Part shown: piece by piece, positions 27,687 through 38,216 of the stretch
Numbering within the stretch: the stretch's first letter is position 1
Layout: the number at the start of each line of letters is the position of its first letter
Assembly (NCBI GenBank): GCA_030407315.1
Contig: JALQPE010002345.1
Coordinates: 124,001 to 188,000 of the forward strand
Length of the DNA: 64,000 bases
Source: Asparagopsis taxiformis
Taxonomy: Eukaryota > Rhodophyta > Florideophyceae > Bonnemaisoniales > Bonnemaisoniaceae
Direction: 5' to 3'
The notes under the pieces: model-generated
What the model saw: the letters and a program-made list of their open reading frames with translations, nothing else
Told to the model about the DNA's origin: nothing
Databases searched by the model: none
Position numbers and translations under genes: made by a program

Positions 27687-28263
27687 ATGGTCCTTTCTGC
27701 AGACGTCAAGCGCTCCCTCAACAAATCCATCGGCTCCACCCTCGGTAAAGCACCTGGAATCGTGTGCATGCAGACAAAATGTCAGGATATACTGCCTAAA
27801 GCTCTCGCAGGTCCATGCAAGTACGTCAAGCCCTTTTTTTTATCATCATCGTTCCATTCATCCCTACTTCGTAACACCACTGACTTTCCCACTACCACCT
27901 TATATCTTACATTGTTGTCGCCTGCCATGAAGACAGCCAGCTACCGGTCGTGAAGCCCGTAAAGCATGTAAACATTTTCTCGCAAACTGCCAGCAGGACG
28001 AGGAGGCTCGACAAGCATGCCGCCACAAATGTTCCCGATATTTTCAACATTCCAAACTTGATACTTGTGTACGTGATTGTAATATTGCACGATGCCGATC
28101 TTACCCGCCTTATGATGATTGTGTAGCTCTGCACATGTTTCAAAATATTCTCGCTTGCTTTCAACAAACCTCTGCCAGGCAGCAAGCCGAGTCGTGTCTC
28201 AGGGAGCGGTGTCATATTCACCCCTCTTCCGCACCTTTTCTTCCAGAGCAGACACTCGACTGA
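27687..28263 (+). CDS. Small Cys-rich protein with a twin CX3C pair (2 exons)
   Basis: Exon 1 is 27687-27820 and exon 2 is 27933-28263; the 112-nt intron has donor GTACGT and the acceptor ends ATGAAG. The product is 154 aa. No long ORF spans it, but the spliced frame is the only one that keeps a regular Cys pattern to a stop. There are at least 14 Cys, many as CX3C: ACRHKC and TCVRDC separated by 11 residues, then SCLRERC. A twin CX3C with 11-16 residue spacing is the hallmark of small TIM chaperones, but the extra cysteines, the length and the N-terminal half (MVLSADVKRSLNKSIGSTLG) do not match TIM8/9/10/13 well. No signal peptide is seen. The protein would be Lys/Arg/Gln-rich and helical. 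Family not recognised; the splice acceptor is inferred from frame. Confidence 0.6.
27821..27932 (+). other. Intron in Cys-rich protein gene
   Basis: GTACGT donor, T-rich interior, ATGAAG acceptor. A competing AG four bases downstream (ACAG) would put the second exon into a frame without the Cys pattern. Confidence 0.6.
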
Positions 28264-29174
28264 TTCAATCACTTGCCCTCCACAATCTACCCTCACTTTG
28301 CATGTCGAGCAAACAAAACAAACCCGTGCACCATCGCGTAGATAATAGATAGCCAATATGACTCCTCAACTCGTCGCTCCTGTAGTGCAACGTATAAACA
28401 TGCTCTACTTACGTATGATCCGTTACATCACCTTGGTGCTGCCTGCAGATACATATGACTCCTTGTACACACACATTTGATTGTTCATTGTAAACCCATG
28501 TACCGCCCATCACTGCACATGCACACACTTTTGAAACGACGCAACGAAATACAGTCGTCACGCTCACTTTCGCAACACATCCGCTGTATCACGGTTACAT
28601 CACGTACTATTCGACCAGCCGTTTGCAACTGTTATGTTTATGTAGAACGTGCTGTTCTGTGGTAGTGCAGAAACATTTGAGTATCTCACAGCAAAGCTCC
28701 TCTTCGTTCCAACCTTGTATCCCGAGATGCTTTCCGTACCGATGAACCTACCGTTGTTGTTTTGATGGACCTGTTGAGCTGCGCGACAATTACTCGACCT
28801 CCATTACAAATGCCACTTTCCATTGCATATGAAAACAATTTCATACAATCCGGAATGCACAAAACAAATTGAGAAAGGGAATTGAATCAAGCTCAAAACT
28901 TGTGCTCTATGCAGATATTTCCTTTTATTCTTAAGATGCTTCTGGACGGCCGTTTCTTTGTCTTCGGATCAAAATCATGGCAACCTGCTTGTCGATCTGA
29001 CCAATCACAGCGCCGAACAATTTTTCAACAGACGCCGGCGAGCGACAGACCATCAATAATCCCCAATTTAGCTGATTTCAAGACTTGACGCTCTGCATCA
29101 TGGATCAAGACACCATTGCCATCCATCTCGTCACCCTCTCCCCAACCACCTGAGTTGAACAGAGTTGTCTCACA
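28264..29174. promoter_or_regulatory. Intergenic region upstream of HSP60
   Basis: About 910 nt, no gene seen. A CCAAT box (CCAATCACAG) lies at 29001, 174 nt upstream of the HSP60 ATG. I see no clear heat-shock element array. Confidence 0.35.
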
Positions 29175-31179
29175 ATGCTTCCAGTCCTGTTCAGAACTGT
29201 GCGATCCGCGCCTGCCCGCAAGGCAGCCAGCCATGTGCAGACGCGTTGTTTGGCTACAGGCAAGGATCTCCGCTTCTCAACTGAAGCTCGCAATTTGATG
29301 GCCCGCGGTGTAGACTCTCTGGCTGACGCAGTGGAAGTCACTCTTGGTCCCAAGGGCCGCAATGTGGTCATTGAGAAGAGCTTTGGTGCTCCGCAGATCA
29401 CCAAGGATGGTGTCACCGTCGCCAAGAATATTGAATTTAAGGACAAGCACATGAATCTCGGTGCGCAATTGGTTCGATCCGTGGCCAACGATACCAACAA
29501 TATCGCTGGTGACGGTACTACAACTGCTACTGTCCTGACCAGAGCAATTTACTCTGAAGGAATCAAGGCTGTCGCCGCTGGCATGAACCCCATGGATCTG
29601 AAGAGAGGCATCGATCTTGCGGTGGAGAAGGTGCTTGAAGCTCTGAAGAATATGACACAACCCATTGGAACAAAAGAGGAGATCAGTTCGGTAAGTTTAC
29701 CTCTCACACTTTTGCCTGATACATTCATGGAGCCGTGTCTCGTGATGATGGAATGTTTTAATTTCCGACGCGTTCATGCGGCTCACCGATTTGGTGGGTC
29801 GTTTCGCAAACATTGACGAAAAACCTATACAGTCATAGTTACTCTGATCACGCTTTTTGTCTAGTCAGTGGCGTCTGCCTATCATGTTGATTTCTAACTG
29901 TTGAGCTTAATTTGTCACTCTGGTTCGATTTCAACAGGTAGCTACAATCTCCGCCAATGGCGATGCTCCCGTCGGTCGTTTGATTGCCGAGGCAATGGAG
30001 AAAGTTGGACGGGAGGGAACTATTACCGTTTCCGACGGGAAAACGGTGTCTGATGAATTGGATATTGTGGAGGGTATGAAGTTTGATCGCGGCTACATTT
30101 CACCGTACTTTGTCACTGATGCAAAATCTCAGAAGGTAGAGTTTGAGAACGCATACGTGCTTGCTGTCGAGAAGAAGGTCTCGACTGTTGCTTCAATCCT
30201 CCCTATCCTTGAGGGTATCATGAAGACCCAGCGCCCACTGTTGATCATTGCTGAAGACGTAGAGAGTGAAGCTCTCGCTACCTTGGTGGTTAACAAACTG
30301 CGTCTCGGTATCAAGGTTTGTGCTGTGAAAGCACCTGGTTTTGGAGATCGCCGCAAAGCCAATCTAGAAGATATTGCAATTATGACTGGTGCTCAACTGG
30401 TCAGCTCCGATTTGGACATGAAGCTGGAGGATATGACTCTTGAGCAGCTCGGTACTGCGAAGAAGATTACGATCACCAAGGATGACACTATTATTCTGGA
30501 CGGTGCTGGTGACAAGAAAGATATCGAAGATCGATGCGAAATGCTTCGTGACGCCATTGAAGGTGCGACCAGCGAGTATGACAAGGAGAAGATTCATGAG
30601 CGTCTGGCAAAGCTCAGCGGTGGTGTCGCCGTGATCAAGGTTGGAGGTGTCAGTGAGGTGGAGGTATCTGAGAGGAAAGACAGATTCACTGACGCCTTGA
30701 ACGCCACACGAGCGGCTGTGGAGGAAGGAATTGTACCAGGAGGTGGAACCGCGCTACTACTTTCTTCGCGTGATGCACTATCCAATCTGAAGGGTGAGAA
30801 CTTTGACCAGAATGTTGGAATTGATATTGTGCAAAAGGCATTGCGTGTTCCGTGCTTCTCTATCGCAAGAAATGCTGGGGTTGAGGGATCTGTAGTCGTG
30901 GAAAAGCTGTTGTCCCACAAAGGGGACTCGTTGCTTGGGTTCAATGCACAGACTGGAGAATACACTGATCTGGTGAAGGCTGGCATCATCGATCCGACAA
31001 AGGTGCAACGTACAGCTCTTGAGCAAGCGGCATCTGTTGCTGGTCTCATGGCAACAACTGAATGTATGGTTGTGGAGAATCCCAAGGATGAGTCTGCAGA
31101 AATGGCGGCAATGGCTGCCGCAGCGGGTGGAGGCATGGGAGGAATGGGCGGTGGTATGGGAGGTGGCATGGGATTTTGA
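29175..31179 (+). CDS. HSPD1: Mitochondrial chaperonin HSP60 (Cpn60), 2 exons
   Basis: Exon 1 is 29175-29690 and exon 2 is 29938-31179, with a 247-nt phase-0 intron (donor GTAAGT, acceptor CAACAG), giving 585 aa. The N-terminal ~35 residues ([20 protein letters not shown]) form an Arg-rich mitochondrial presequence. Group I chaperonin landmarks follow: [10 protein letters not shown] and [10 protein letters not shown] (ATP site), [15 protein letters not shown] (family signature) and the C-terminal Gly-Met tail ([13 protein letters not shown]), typical of mitochondrial Cpn60 rather than plastid Cpn60. It forms the folding chamber of the matrix with Cpn10. The mid-gene intron is the longest confirmed in this window. 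Confidence 0.97.
29691..29937 (+). other. Intron in HSP60 gene
   Basis: 247 nt, GTAAGT...CAACAG, phase 0. Splicing joins KEEISS to VATISANGD, as in all HSP60 proteins. Confidence 0.95.
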
Positions 31180-31445
31180 GGGACAAATGAGTATACCAGA
31201 GCTCGGGTGAGTCGAGTATGCTGAATATCTCATGTCAAGTGCTGACTGAGGGGTAGACTAGGCATGTAGCTGGTCTGTACTCTGGATCAGGGCGACCAAT
31301 GTAGAAGCTTTGTGTTTGCCAGCGATCTAGTTGAGCGGCGTGCGGGAGAGAAGCAACGATTGTCGCAACGACGTAATATCGGCGCTTTATGTAGAATAAA
31401 GTGCAGAGTGTAATTTTTGTTGACGGTAGTTGTAAGTTGGTTTAC

Positions 31446-32022
31446 TTATGGTCGGTATATTTCTTTGCGGCGTTCGACAGTGACATCGCCCATGGAGCCC
31501 AATGTGCCACCTAACAGGCCGAGCATGAGAGCGGAGGCGCCTAATGCAGCGGAGGCGCCTGCACTCGCATACAGAGAACCACTTCGCAATCCCACAACGG
31601 AGCCTGCTACGACACCACCGATCGTATTGTTCCAATAGTCATCCTTTGCTCGCAAATTGGACACAAATCCAGAGGTACCAGTGAACAAGCCTGTGATCGC
31701 TGAATATGCGGCGATCGTTGTTAGGGCAACAGGTATGGGCTGGAGCGAGGCGATGCATGCATGCATGCAATGATGTGTTAGTAATAGAGGTAGGGATTGC
31801 AACTGGTGCGCATGATCATTTCGGACGTACCTTTGGTCGCACAGCTTGCAGGGCGGCTTTGGATGATACGAGCTTGGATTGATTTGCTGCTGCTTGTGGA
31901 AGCGCGGTCTGAGTTGTTAGGTAGTGTCTACTCACAGCGACGCATGTACCGACGAATGTGCCCGGCACGGCACCATCGGCAAAGTGCTGGATGATACCCT
32001 TCTCGGAATCGTCTGCGGTCAT
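31446..32022 (-). CDS. Tim17/22/23-superfamily protein, probably complex I NDUFA11 (B14.7)-like (2 exons)
   Basis: Exon 1 is 32022-31831 and exon 2 is 31739-31446; the 91-nt intron has donor GTACGT and acceptor CTCCAG. Phase 0, 161 aa. The product has three to four glycine-rich hydrophobic segments (AVPGTFVGTCVAV; TTIAAYSAITGLFTGTSGFV; TIGGVVAGSVVGLRSGSLYA; AGASAALGASALMLGLLGG). The LRAKDDYWNNTIGGVVAG block is the Tim17-superfamily motif in the form seen in NDUFA11, where a short charged loop precedes GGxxAG. Both Tim17/22/23 translocases and NDUFA11 use this fold in the inner membrane. The 161-aa length and the LRxKDD loop favour NDUFA11, but not decisively. A 27-nt stretch in exon 1 with GT-AG ends is in frame and I kept it as coding. 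Confidence 0.75.
31740..31830 (-). other. Intron in Tim17/NDUFA11-like gene
   Basis: 91 nt, GTACGT...CTCCAG. It includes an alternating ATGCATGCATGC tract on the plus strand at about 31754-31769. Confidence 0.8.
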
Positions 32023-32134
32023 GATGCGCGATGTTTTTGACGGCGGTGTTGGCGGGTGGTGAGGCGGATGGATCGGGGATCGAGATGGGTATTGGATGGT
32101 GCGAAGGGGAAGACTGGCAATATTTTGTGAAATT

Positions 32135-32225
32135 TGAAAAAAGTTTTGAAACTGGAAATAATTTTGGAAACTGGAAATATTTTCGAAACTGGAAATAAGT
32201 TTTGAAATTGGAAATATTTTATAGA
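32135..32225. repeat. Tandem GAAACTGGAAATA-type minisatellite
   Basis: Five to six imperfect copies of a 17-19 nt unit around TTTTGAAACTGGAAATA, lying just upstream of the Tim17-like gene on the plus strand. Confidence 0.7.
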
Positions 32226-32250
32226 ATGGAAAATATTTGTGATGAAGAGA

Positions 32251-32260
32251 ATAGGTAGGT

Positions 32261-32291
<31 letters not shown>

Positions 32292-32300
32292 TAGGTCGGT
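32251..32300. repeat. GGCA/GGTA tetranucleotide microsatellite
   Basis: About eight GGCA units flanked by GGTA units. A translated minus-strand ORF here shows repetitive LPAC, an artefact of the repeat. Confidence 0.9.
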
Positions 32301-33135
32301 AGCTAAAGTGGAGGTAAGCGGTTGCGCAACTGATGAGGTGTATGTTGGCGTAGAAACGGGTCGGGGAGGTGGAAGGCAAGTGGAGGAAAGGAGCAATATT
32401 GGATACAGTGAGTAGGCGGATATATGCAAGCTGGCGAAAGCATGGAAACTGGGCGGCGTGGTGGTGGGTAGCGATGTGCAGCGCAGTTTTATCAAGTTTG
32501 ATGAGTCATGCCCTTTTGTTTTTGTTGCGTTGGCAGCAATGATGATTGGATTGGATTGCAAGTCGTTGTGCGGTGCGGTGGTGCAGTTAGGGTAAATCGA
32601 GCGCAGGGAAACGTATCAAACACGGGTCGATTCAGAAACCTGGACGGGGCGCTGCACGCGGCCCGTGGTACGTGTCCCTGAATTGATCGCTATTTTCGGT
32701 TTTTTCAAGTATGGGTGGCGTTTCGGCGGAAGAAATTTGGTAATTTATGGCATGGTTTATCAAGCATCGCTCATTGGCTACAACGACGCTCTATGATCTC
32801 GTATAACATGCGTTCCACAATCGTGTTGGAATGCATATGTTCGAAAGGTCCAACGATTTCGGTCCACTCATTTGCTAAAACGGCAGTACACTACAGGTCC
32901 CCTATCTCAACCTCTACACACAGCGGGACACAGATCCATTCATTCACAGGGCCGCGCCGCCTATCTATAATGTCACTGAGCTTTGCCCAACTCACTTTGT
33001 GTGTATGCATTAATCGATTTTTCTCCGCCTATGCCGCCCGCCCTTGCCTGTCCAGCACAAGCGCTCACCATCTATCACCACCACCCACACCTCCCCCACA
33101 TGCATCCCAACTGCTGCTAATCACACTCGATCACA

Positions 33136-34554
33136 ATGACCTCCCAGCCCACTACGCCCTTCCTACCCAGCCTCCGTCGCTCGCCCTCGGCTAATCGCCT
33201 CCATCTCGAGGACCTCCTGCGCGAGCGCGCCGCTATCGAACCCCTGCGCTGCGCTGTACCCATGCTATGGACATTGCTCGACGCTGAAATCGCTCGTGCC
33301 GGTGCCGGTGCCGCCGCTGCAGACGCCAAAGCCAACGCAACGATCTCCTCCCTCGCCGCCGCACTCCCACGCGCCCCGTCCAAGCGTAACTCGCTCGTTT
33401 CCTCCCCAACCCAGCAGCCCCTCTCCCCGCGCAAACGTGTCAAGCTCCCCGTCCCCGCCGACAAGTATCCAGAGTACAACTTTGTCGGCCGCCTCCTGGG
33501 CCCGCGCGGCACCACTCTCAAGACCCTCGAGCGCGACACAGGATGTAAGATCATGATCCGTGGCAAGGGTAGCATCCGCAAGGACAAGGAGCCAGACGTT
33601 CGCGGTAAACCCGGATGGGAACATGTCTTCAATGAGCCGCTCCATGTCGTTATCGAAGTTGTCGACTCTCTCGATGATGCCGCCGCCGCATGTGCCCTCA
33701 ATCGTGCCAAGGAAGCCGTGGAACTCCTCCTGGTTCCAGTTCCGGAGGAGCGCGATGGCCTCAAGAGGCAGCAGCTCCGCGCACTGGCCATCATGAACGG
33801 AACCTATCGCGGCGCAAACGTCACCCGGCCTGTCGAACAGCCTATTGCAATGTCTCCGTTTTCTACGTCACCTGCCGCTTCGGGACTCGCAAACTTCCTG
33901 GACGACGCCCCTAATACGTCGGGTTTCCTTGGCGATAGCGTGGCTAACACTATCACCTCATCAGGTCTTTCCTCTTTCGAGCATCCGTTGGACGACCATG
34001 TCGCGTTGCACGCCGGTCAGTTTGGTCGCTTCAACTCGTACCATGGCACCACTTCGACTCAGCATGCAAACGCTTCTCCTTCGCCTGCCTCCAATAGCCC
34101 GCAGGCAAAGCTCTTTGTACCCGTGGACAACTATTCGGCAGATCTCACTTCCAAGATGCGTCTGGTTGCCGTAGCCGGAGGCGTCGATGAATTTGGAAGC
34201 AGTTCGGTTGGTGACGACAGTCCCGACTCGTCCAGAAGCTCCGAGGATGGAGAACCCTCCTCGCAGCCGGCCACGGCAACGCCATCGTCTGGGAAGCAAC
34301 CCAAATTGTCACCGGGTAACCGTAGCTCCTCACTAGGGGTGGGCGGCTTTCTTGGACAGGAATTCTATAATGGAGCGTTTTCGAACGGGCCGTCTCCCAG
34401 TCCATGGGAGCACACGGCAGCTGCAACTGCTGCGTCGCCCTCACCAGCATTTTCTTCTTCAGGCGTGTACGGTGTATCGCCTGTCCCCTCACCACAGGTG
34501 CTAACAAAGTCTTCGTCAACTGTAACTCCGCTCGGTCGACACAGCGGCTACTAA
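33136..34554 (+). CDS. KH/STAR-type RNA-binding protein, copy 1
   Basis: A single-exon 472-aa protein. An N-terminal helical segment (residues ~15-65: [20 protein letters not shown]) is followed by a maxi-KH domain of the STAR/SF1-quaking class: [39 protein letters not shown] and [19 protein letters not shown]. The GPRG loop is the conserved GxxG RNA-contact loop. A QUA2-like continuation ([20 protein letters not shown]) ends near residue 230. The remaining 240 residues are Ser/Pro/Gly-rich and disordered. STAR proteins bind ACUAAY- or branchpoint-like RNA and regulate splicing, stability or translation. It lies tail-to-tail with a close paralog 548 nt downstream on the other strand. Confidence 0.92.
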   Translation: MTSQPTTPFLPSLRRSPSANRLHLEDLLRERAAIEPLRCAVPMLWTLLDAEIARAGAGAAAADAKANATISSLAAALPRAPSKRNSLVSSPTQQPLSPRKRVKLPVPADKYPEYNFVGRLLGPRGTTLKTLERDTGCKIMIRGKGSIRKDKEPDVRGKPGWEHVFNEPLHVVIEVVDSLDDAAAACALNRAKEAVELLLVPVPEERDGLKRQQLRALAIMNGTYRGANVTRPVEQPIAMSPFSTSPAASGLANFLDDAPNTSGFLGDSVANTITSSGLSSFEHPLDDHVALHAGQFGRFNSYHGTTSTQHANASPSPASNSPQAKLFVPVDNYSADLTSKMRLVAVAGGVDEFGSSSVGDDSPDSSRSSEDGEPSSQPATATPSSGKQPKLSPGNRSSSLGVGGFLGQEFYNGAFSNGPSPSPWEHTAAATAASPSPAFSSSGVYGVSPVPSPQVLTKSSSTVTPLGRHSGY

Positions 34555-35102
34555 TTTCTCTCTCTCTCTCTCAAATTATTTGGTGGTACATTTTGCACAC
34601 GATTGGTGAGCCAAAATGTATCGCGACGGCTTATCCCTCGTCTCTGTCGCTCTATGTATGACGCCATGGCAGCTGTTTTGTTTGTGCTGTTGCATTGGTT
34701 GCAGCCGATCCGATTGTTCACGGGGGCTGTGAAAGCTTTTCACCATCAACTATGTTTTTTAATTTGAGTTGCTACTGCGAGACTTGTGTCTCTACCTTTT
34801 CGCTTTCCGTGCTCGTGTGTAGCACGGACGCACTCATTCTTCGACTTACCTGACTCGTAATTTGATTTGATCCTTCATCACTGAATGCTACGTTTTCTAC
34901 TACATACTAAAATGACAATATTGAGTCTTCAACTGCGCTGGGAATAGTTTAATAGTGTGTTTCATAAATGGAACGGACGGTGTACTGTAGAAATATAATA
35001 TCCGCAGAGTTGGCAAAAGAGACATGTTTTTGGTTTCTGTAACGGGGTAAAGTACGCTAATAACGACGGCGTCATGGACTACGGGTTGAAAAAATTAATT
35101 AC
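34555..35102. other. Spacer between convergent KH paralogs
   Basis: 548 nt, beginning with a (CT)n run at 34558-34572. No gene. It probably contains both 3' UTRs. Confidence 0.4.
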
Positions 35103-36821
35103 TCAAGACGTTTCGTGATTCGTTGCACTTGAATGCATCGGCAGTGACGATGGTTGTGTTACATGTGAGAGAGCGCCAGAATTAGATGGGAACAGGTTTG
35201 CAAGCAGCGAGTGGCTGTGACCATCATCTTCCAGCCGCGCGTACACAGAACTGCCGCCAAATTCACCCGACTCATTGTCACTGATCTGGTGCGCAGCAAA
35301 CGACTGTTCAAACGACAGCTCGGAGCCGCGCTTAGAATTACTGCGAATAAACTGTGCCTGTGCATTGGTCGCAACCGCTTGAGCTTCAGTCGCGGCATGC
35401 ACATCGGCTGCTGCTGCTTGCTGTCGCGGCGCGTCACCAAGTGCGCGCCCGAGTAAGAACGAAGTGCTCGAGTTGGCACCATTGCCATCCGCGATCGCAT
35501 GGGGCGAACGCGGTGGAAGTGCACTCGAACTCGTGTTGTTCAATGCACCAGTGGACACTGAGCGGTTGGGAGTCCACATCGGTGAACCGAAAGCATTGAG
35601 TTGACTCTGATGATCCACATTCAACAGACCTGGTGTTGGTGGATACGGATAGATCTCTGGATCTACAATGGTCGGTGAAGGACTCGGCATGGGGAAGCCA
35701 TGCGCTGTCAAATTGGTTTCGCTGAGATGGTCAAATTCTAGTGACGGGATACGAAGCTGGTCGAGTTCGGGCAAGTTGTAGGAGTCACGTTGATTACTAG
35801 AGAACGGTGTAGAAGACTGGTACGCATGCGGAGATGCAGAAACGGGCGGAGGTGGTGAGGATGAGATCGAACGAATGTTGTTGGAAGAAGGGTATGATGA
35901 GTGCCGCGTAAATGATACGGGTGCGTCGAAAGTGGGCGCGTAGTTATCAGAGTTACTGTTGTTGTACAAATTTTTCGGGTTAGTTTTCCCGTGCTGTTGA
36001 GCGTGCGCTGTCGAGCGAGCACGCGTTGGTGGCGGCGGACTTGGCATGGTCGGAGTTGGTGCGCGAACATGATTGGTAGTGGGTATGGGCGATTGAGCAA
36101 CTGAAGCGCCGAGCAGGTCGGAGACACTTCTGTGCGTTCCGTTGAGGATGGCCAAATCGCGGAGTTGGGCTCTCTTAAGCGAATCGCGCTCTTCCGGCAC
36201 AGGAATGAGGAGCATCTCCACGAGTTCCTTTGCGCGTGCGAGAATTCGAGCGGCGCCAACGTCGTCGGCGGCATCCACGACTTCGATAACAACATGGAGC
36301 GGTTCATGGAAGACGTGTTCCCATCCGGGCTTGCCACGAACCTCTACCTCCTTGTCCTTGCGAATGGAGCCCTTGCCGCGAATCATGATGCGACATCCGG
36401 TGTCGCGCTCAAGTCTCTTGAGGGTTGCACCGCGCGGGCCGAGGAGCCTACCGACAAAGTTGTAGTCTGGATACTGTTCGGCTGGGACGCGGAGTTTGAC
36501 ACGCTTACGAACGGTCTGACGCTGCGTCGGTGGCGGGGACGAGGCTGTTGGTGTTGATGCGGTGGCGGTGGCGGCGGTAGCGGCGGCGGCTACAGCTACG
36601 GCAGCGGTGGTGGCGGCGGTGGACGAGGTGATGGGTAGAGCGGGCTCTGAGGTGGACGGTTGAAGGGAATGGTGATCAACGGAGCGGACGACTGCTGCTC
36701 GGGTACGACCTATTTCAAGTTCTAATATTTTCCATGCATGAGGGACGGAGGATTTGATGGTGGAGAGCACTTCTGCCTCGCGTACGAGCTCCTCGAGACG
36801 ATGAGCGGTGACGCTTGTCAT
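35103..36821 (-). CDS. KH/STAR-type RNA-binding protein, copy 2 (inverted paralog)
   Basis: A single-exon 572-aa protein. The order of parts matches copy 1: an N-terminal helix (HRLEELVREAEVLSTIKSSV), here followed by an Ala/Thr-rich low-complexity stretch (residues ~60-95), then the KH core [58 protein letters not shown] and the QUA2-like PVPEERDSLKRAQLRDLAI. The KH to QUA2 segment is nearly the same as in copy 1 while the flanking disordered regions have diverged almost fully. The C-terminal ~330 residues are Ser/Pro/Asn/Gln-rich. The pair arose by inverted duplication, and selection evidently holds only the RNA-binding core. Confidence 0.92.
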   Translation of the reverse strand: MTSVTAHRLEELVREAEVLSTIKSSVPHAWKILELEIGRTRAAVVRSVDHHSLQPSTSEPALPITSSTAATTAAVAVAAAATAATATASTPTASSPPPTQRQTVRKRVKLRVPAEQYPDYNFVGRLLGPRGATLKRLERDTGCRIMIRGKGSIRKDKEVEVRGKPGWEHVFHEPLHVVIEVVDAADDVGAARILARAKELVEMLLIPVPEERDSLKRAQLRDLAILNGTHRSVSDLLGASVAQSPIPTTNHVRAPTPTMPSPPPPTRARSTAHAQQHGKTNPKNLYNNSNSDNYAPTFDAPVSFTRHSSYPSSNNIRSISSSPPPPVSASPHAYQSSTPFSSNQRDSYNLPELDQLRIPSLEFDHLSETNLTAHGFPMPSPSPTIVDPEIYPYPPTPGLLNVDHQSQLNAFGSPMWTPNRSVSTGALNNTSSSALPPRSPHAIADGNGANSSTSFLLGRALGDAPRQQAAAADVHAATEAQAVATNAQAQFIRSNSKRGSELSFEQSFAAHQISDNESGEFGGSSVYARLEDDGHSHSLLANLFPSNSGALSHVTQPSSLPMHSSATNHETS

Positions 36822-37529
36822 GGGGGAGCGGGATGGTGAGGCGGGAGGGAGGGTTGATACGTTAGTGCGGCGTGGCGTGGAAGGGTGTTGGTGGAAGAAG
36901 TTGGTGCGGGAGAAGAGGTTGTGAACGAGTAGGAGGGCAGTGCGAGGCCAAGTTGAGGTGAGTTGTGTAGTTTTGTTCGTAGGCGACTGGCGTGGGGCAC
37001 AGCCAAGTGGACTGAGCAGTGCAGTGCCGTGCCGTGTCGTGCCGTGTGCCGTGCCGTGCAGTTGGAGTGTATTAAATTACTTTTGGTGCACAGCGCAGCC
37101 AATAACAACTGTGCGTACTTTTGAAACGTTCGAATCGCTCCCCCCGATCGGTCCACGATTACCAGTAACGGCCCTTTTGCGTTCCCCTGTCGACGCCCCC
37201 GTCAAATTGATCCTGAGACACTCTGGTCAAACATGCCCTTCATTTACCTTGCGATGGGTCAGGTCAACTGTCAAGATGGGTCCATTTATTTAGGGTAAAC
37301 ATTCCATCGTTTTGATGTGCTGTCTCCTCGCTATTCCACTCGCCCATGCCGCCTGCATATCCAACTTACACAAACACTTGCGCCACAGATCCTGTATTCG
37401 CCTTCATTATACAACGCTTGACCTGCCGGCCTCACGAGTGTCACGCAATATACCTTGCCGGCATTGTTGTCCTGCATCCCGACTCGAGTCGACACCGCCC
37501 TCTACTCCTATTCGTTTCCAATTTCGTCT
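36822..37529. promoter_or_regulatory. Upstream region of KH copy 2; 3' side of GLTP gene
   Basis: About 710 nt, no gene. It has a GCCGTGCCGTGTC-type low-complexity run at 37013-37070 and a CCAAT box at 37099-37103, about 280 nt upstream of the KH copy 2 start. Confidence 0.4.
37013..37070. repeat. GTGCC-type low-complexity repeat upstream of KH copy 2
   Basis: Imperfect 5-nt units (GTGCC, GTGTC). It includes the 19-nt sequence identical to 26703-26721 upstream of the MADS-box gene. Confidence 0.65.
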
Positions 37530-38216
37530 TCATGGCAGCGCAAGCAACCCATTCTTCTCGTAAAACGCGTACATCCTCTCCACAATCTTGCTCATAGAAC
37601 CAGCCAATCGATCCAGATACTCCCCCCGTCGATTCTCCTCCACCCCAATCCGATGTAGAAACGTTTCCTTGCTCGGCAGCAACAAGCAAGCGCTCTTCAC
37701 CGTGCGTCGAATCGTCCACGAATGGTGCTCGGCCAGTGCCTCTTCATACGCACGACCCACCGCCCAGCGCAGCGTCCGATCATAGCTTTTCAGATCCGAT
37801 TCCGCGTCAAACGCACGCCCGAGTCCCTCGAGCAATCGGTCCGTAAACTTGAGCGCCCACATCAAACGAAGTATCGTACGACTGAACCCCGGCTCGTCAC
37901 CCAACGCCCCGCCCGTTTCCTCTATTCGCGCGTCCATTTCCGACCGCACCCCTTGCGATAACTCGCCGTGCGTCTCTGGAAACGCGCTATGATAGCGCGA
38001 CAGAATGGCCAGTTTCTTCTCAATGTCGCGTCGCACAAACGTGAATGCACTGCCCAGAATTTCAAACAGCGACAATACTTCGCCCATCGCTTCGAGAAAT
38101 TGCGGCGTGTTTGGCATTCCCGTCAGTGCAGTCGCCGGTGCGTTTAACAGCTGCACATCATATGCCGCCTGAATTTTTTCAAACCCCATCACCATCCTTT
38201 CAAAGTTGAAGCCCAT
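37530..38216 (-). CDS. Glycolipid transfer protein (GLTP)-domain lipid carrier
   Basis: A single-exon 228-aa protein, the usual length of a lone GLTP domain. Family blocks are present: FLEAMGEVLSLFEILGSAFTFVRRDI, with the helix-2 Asp; an Arg-Leu-Met-Trp segment (RTILRLMWALKFTDRLLEG); and the strongest signature, EEALAEHHSWTIRRTVKSAC, with the HHxW that contacts the lipid headgroup, then LLPSKETFLHRIGV. GLTP folds shuttle sphingolipids (glycosylceramides or ceramide-1-phosphate) between membranes without vesicles. The Lys/Arg-rich headgroup site (KFTDR, RRTVK) is closer to the ceramide-1-phosphate (ACD11/CPTP) type, but I do not press that. Confidence 0.9.
   Translation of the reverse strand: MGFNFERMVMGFEKIQAAYDVQLLNAPATALTGMPNTPQFLEAMGEVLSLFEILGSAFTFVRRDIEKKLAILSRYHSAFPETHGELSQGVRSEMDARIEETGGALGDEPGFSRTILRLMWALKFTDRLLEGLGRAFDAESDLKSYDRTLRWAVGRAYEEALAEHHSWTIRRTVKSACLLLPSKETFLHRIGVEENRRGEYLDRLAGSMSKIVERMYAFYEKNGLLALP

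Larger units (their letters stand above)
32023..33135. other. Divergent upstream region with two simple repeats
   Basis: 1.1 kb between the Tim17-like and first KH gene starts. No gene is recognised. It carries the two repeats listed separately and a C/A-rich leader before the KH gene. Confidence 0.4.

Noticed and set aside
30594..31233. Minus-strand ORFs opposite HSP60
   Set aside because: Shadow frames of a well-conserved gene, with Pro-rich runs opposite the Gly-Met tail.
31908..31934. 27-nt GT-AG intron in exon 1 of the Tim17-like gene
   Set aside because: It is in frame and far shorter than every other intron here, so I kept it as coding.
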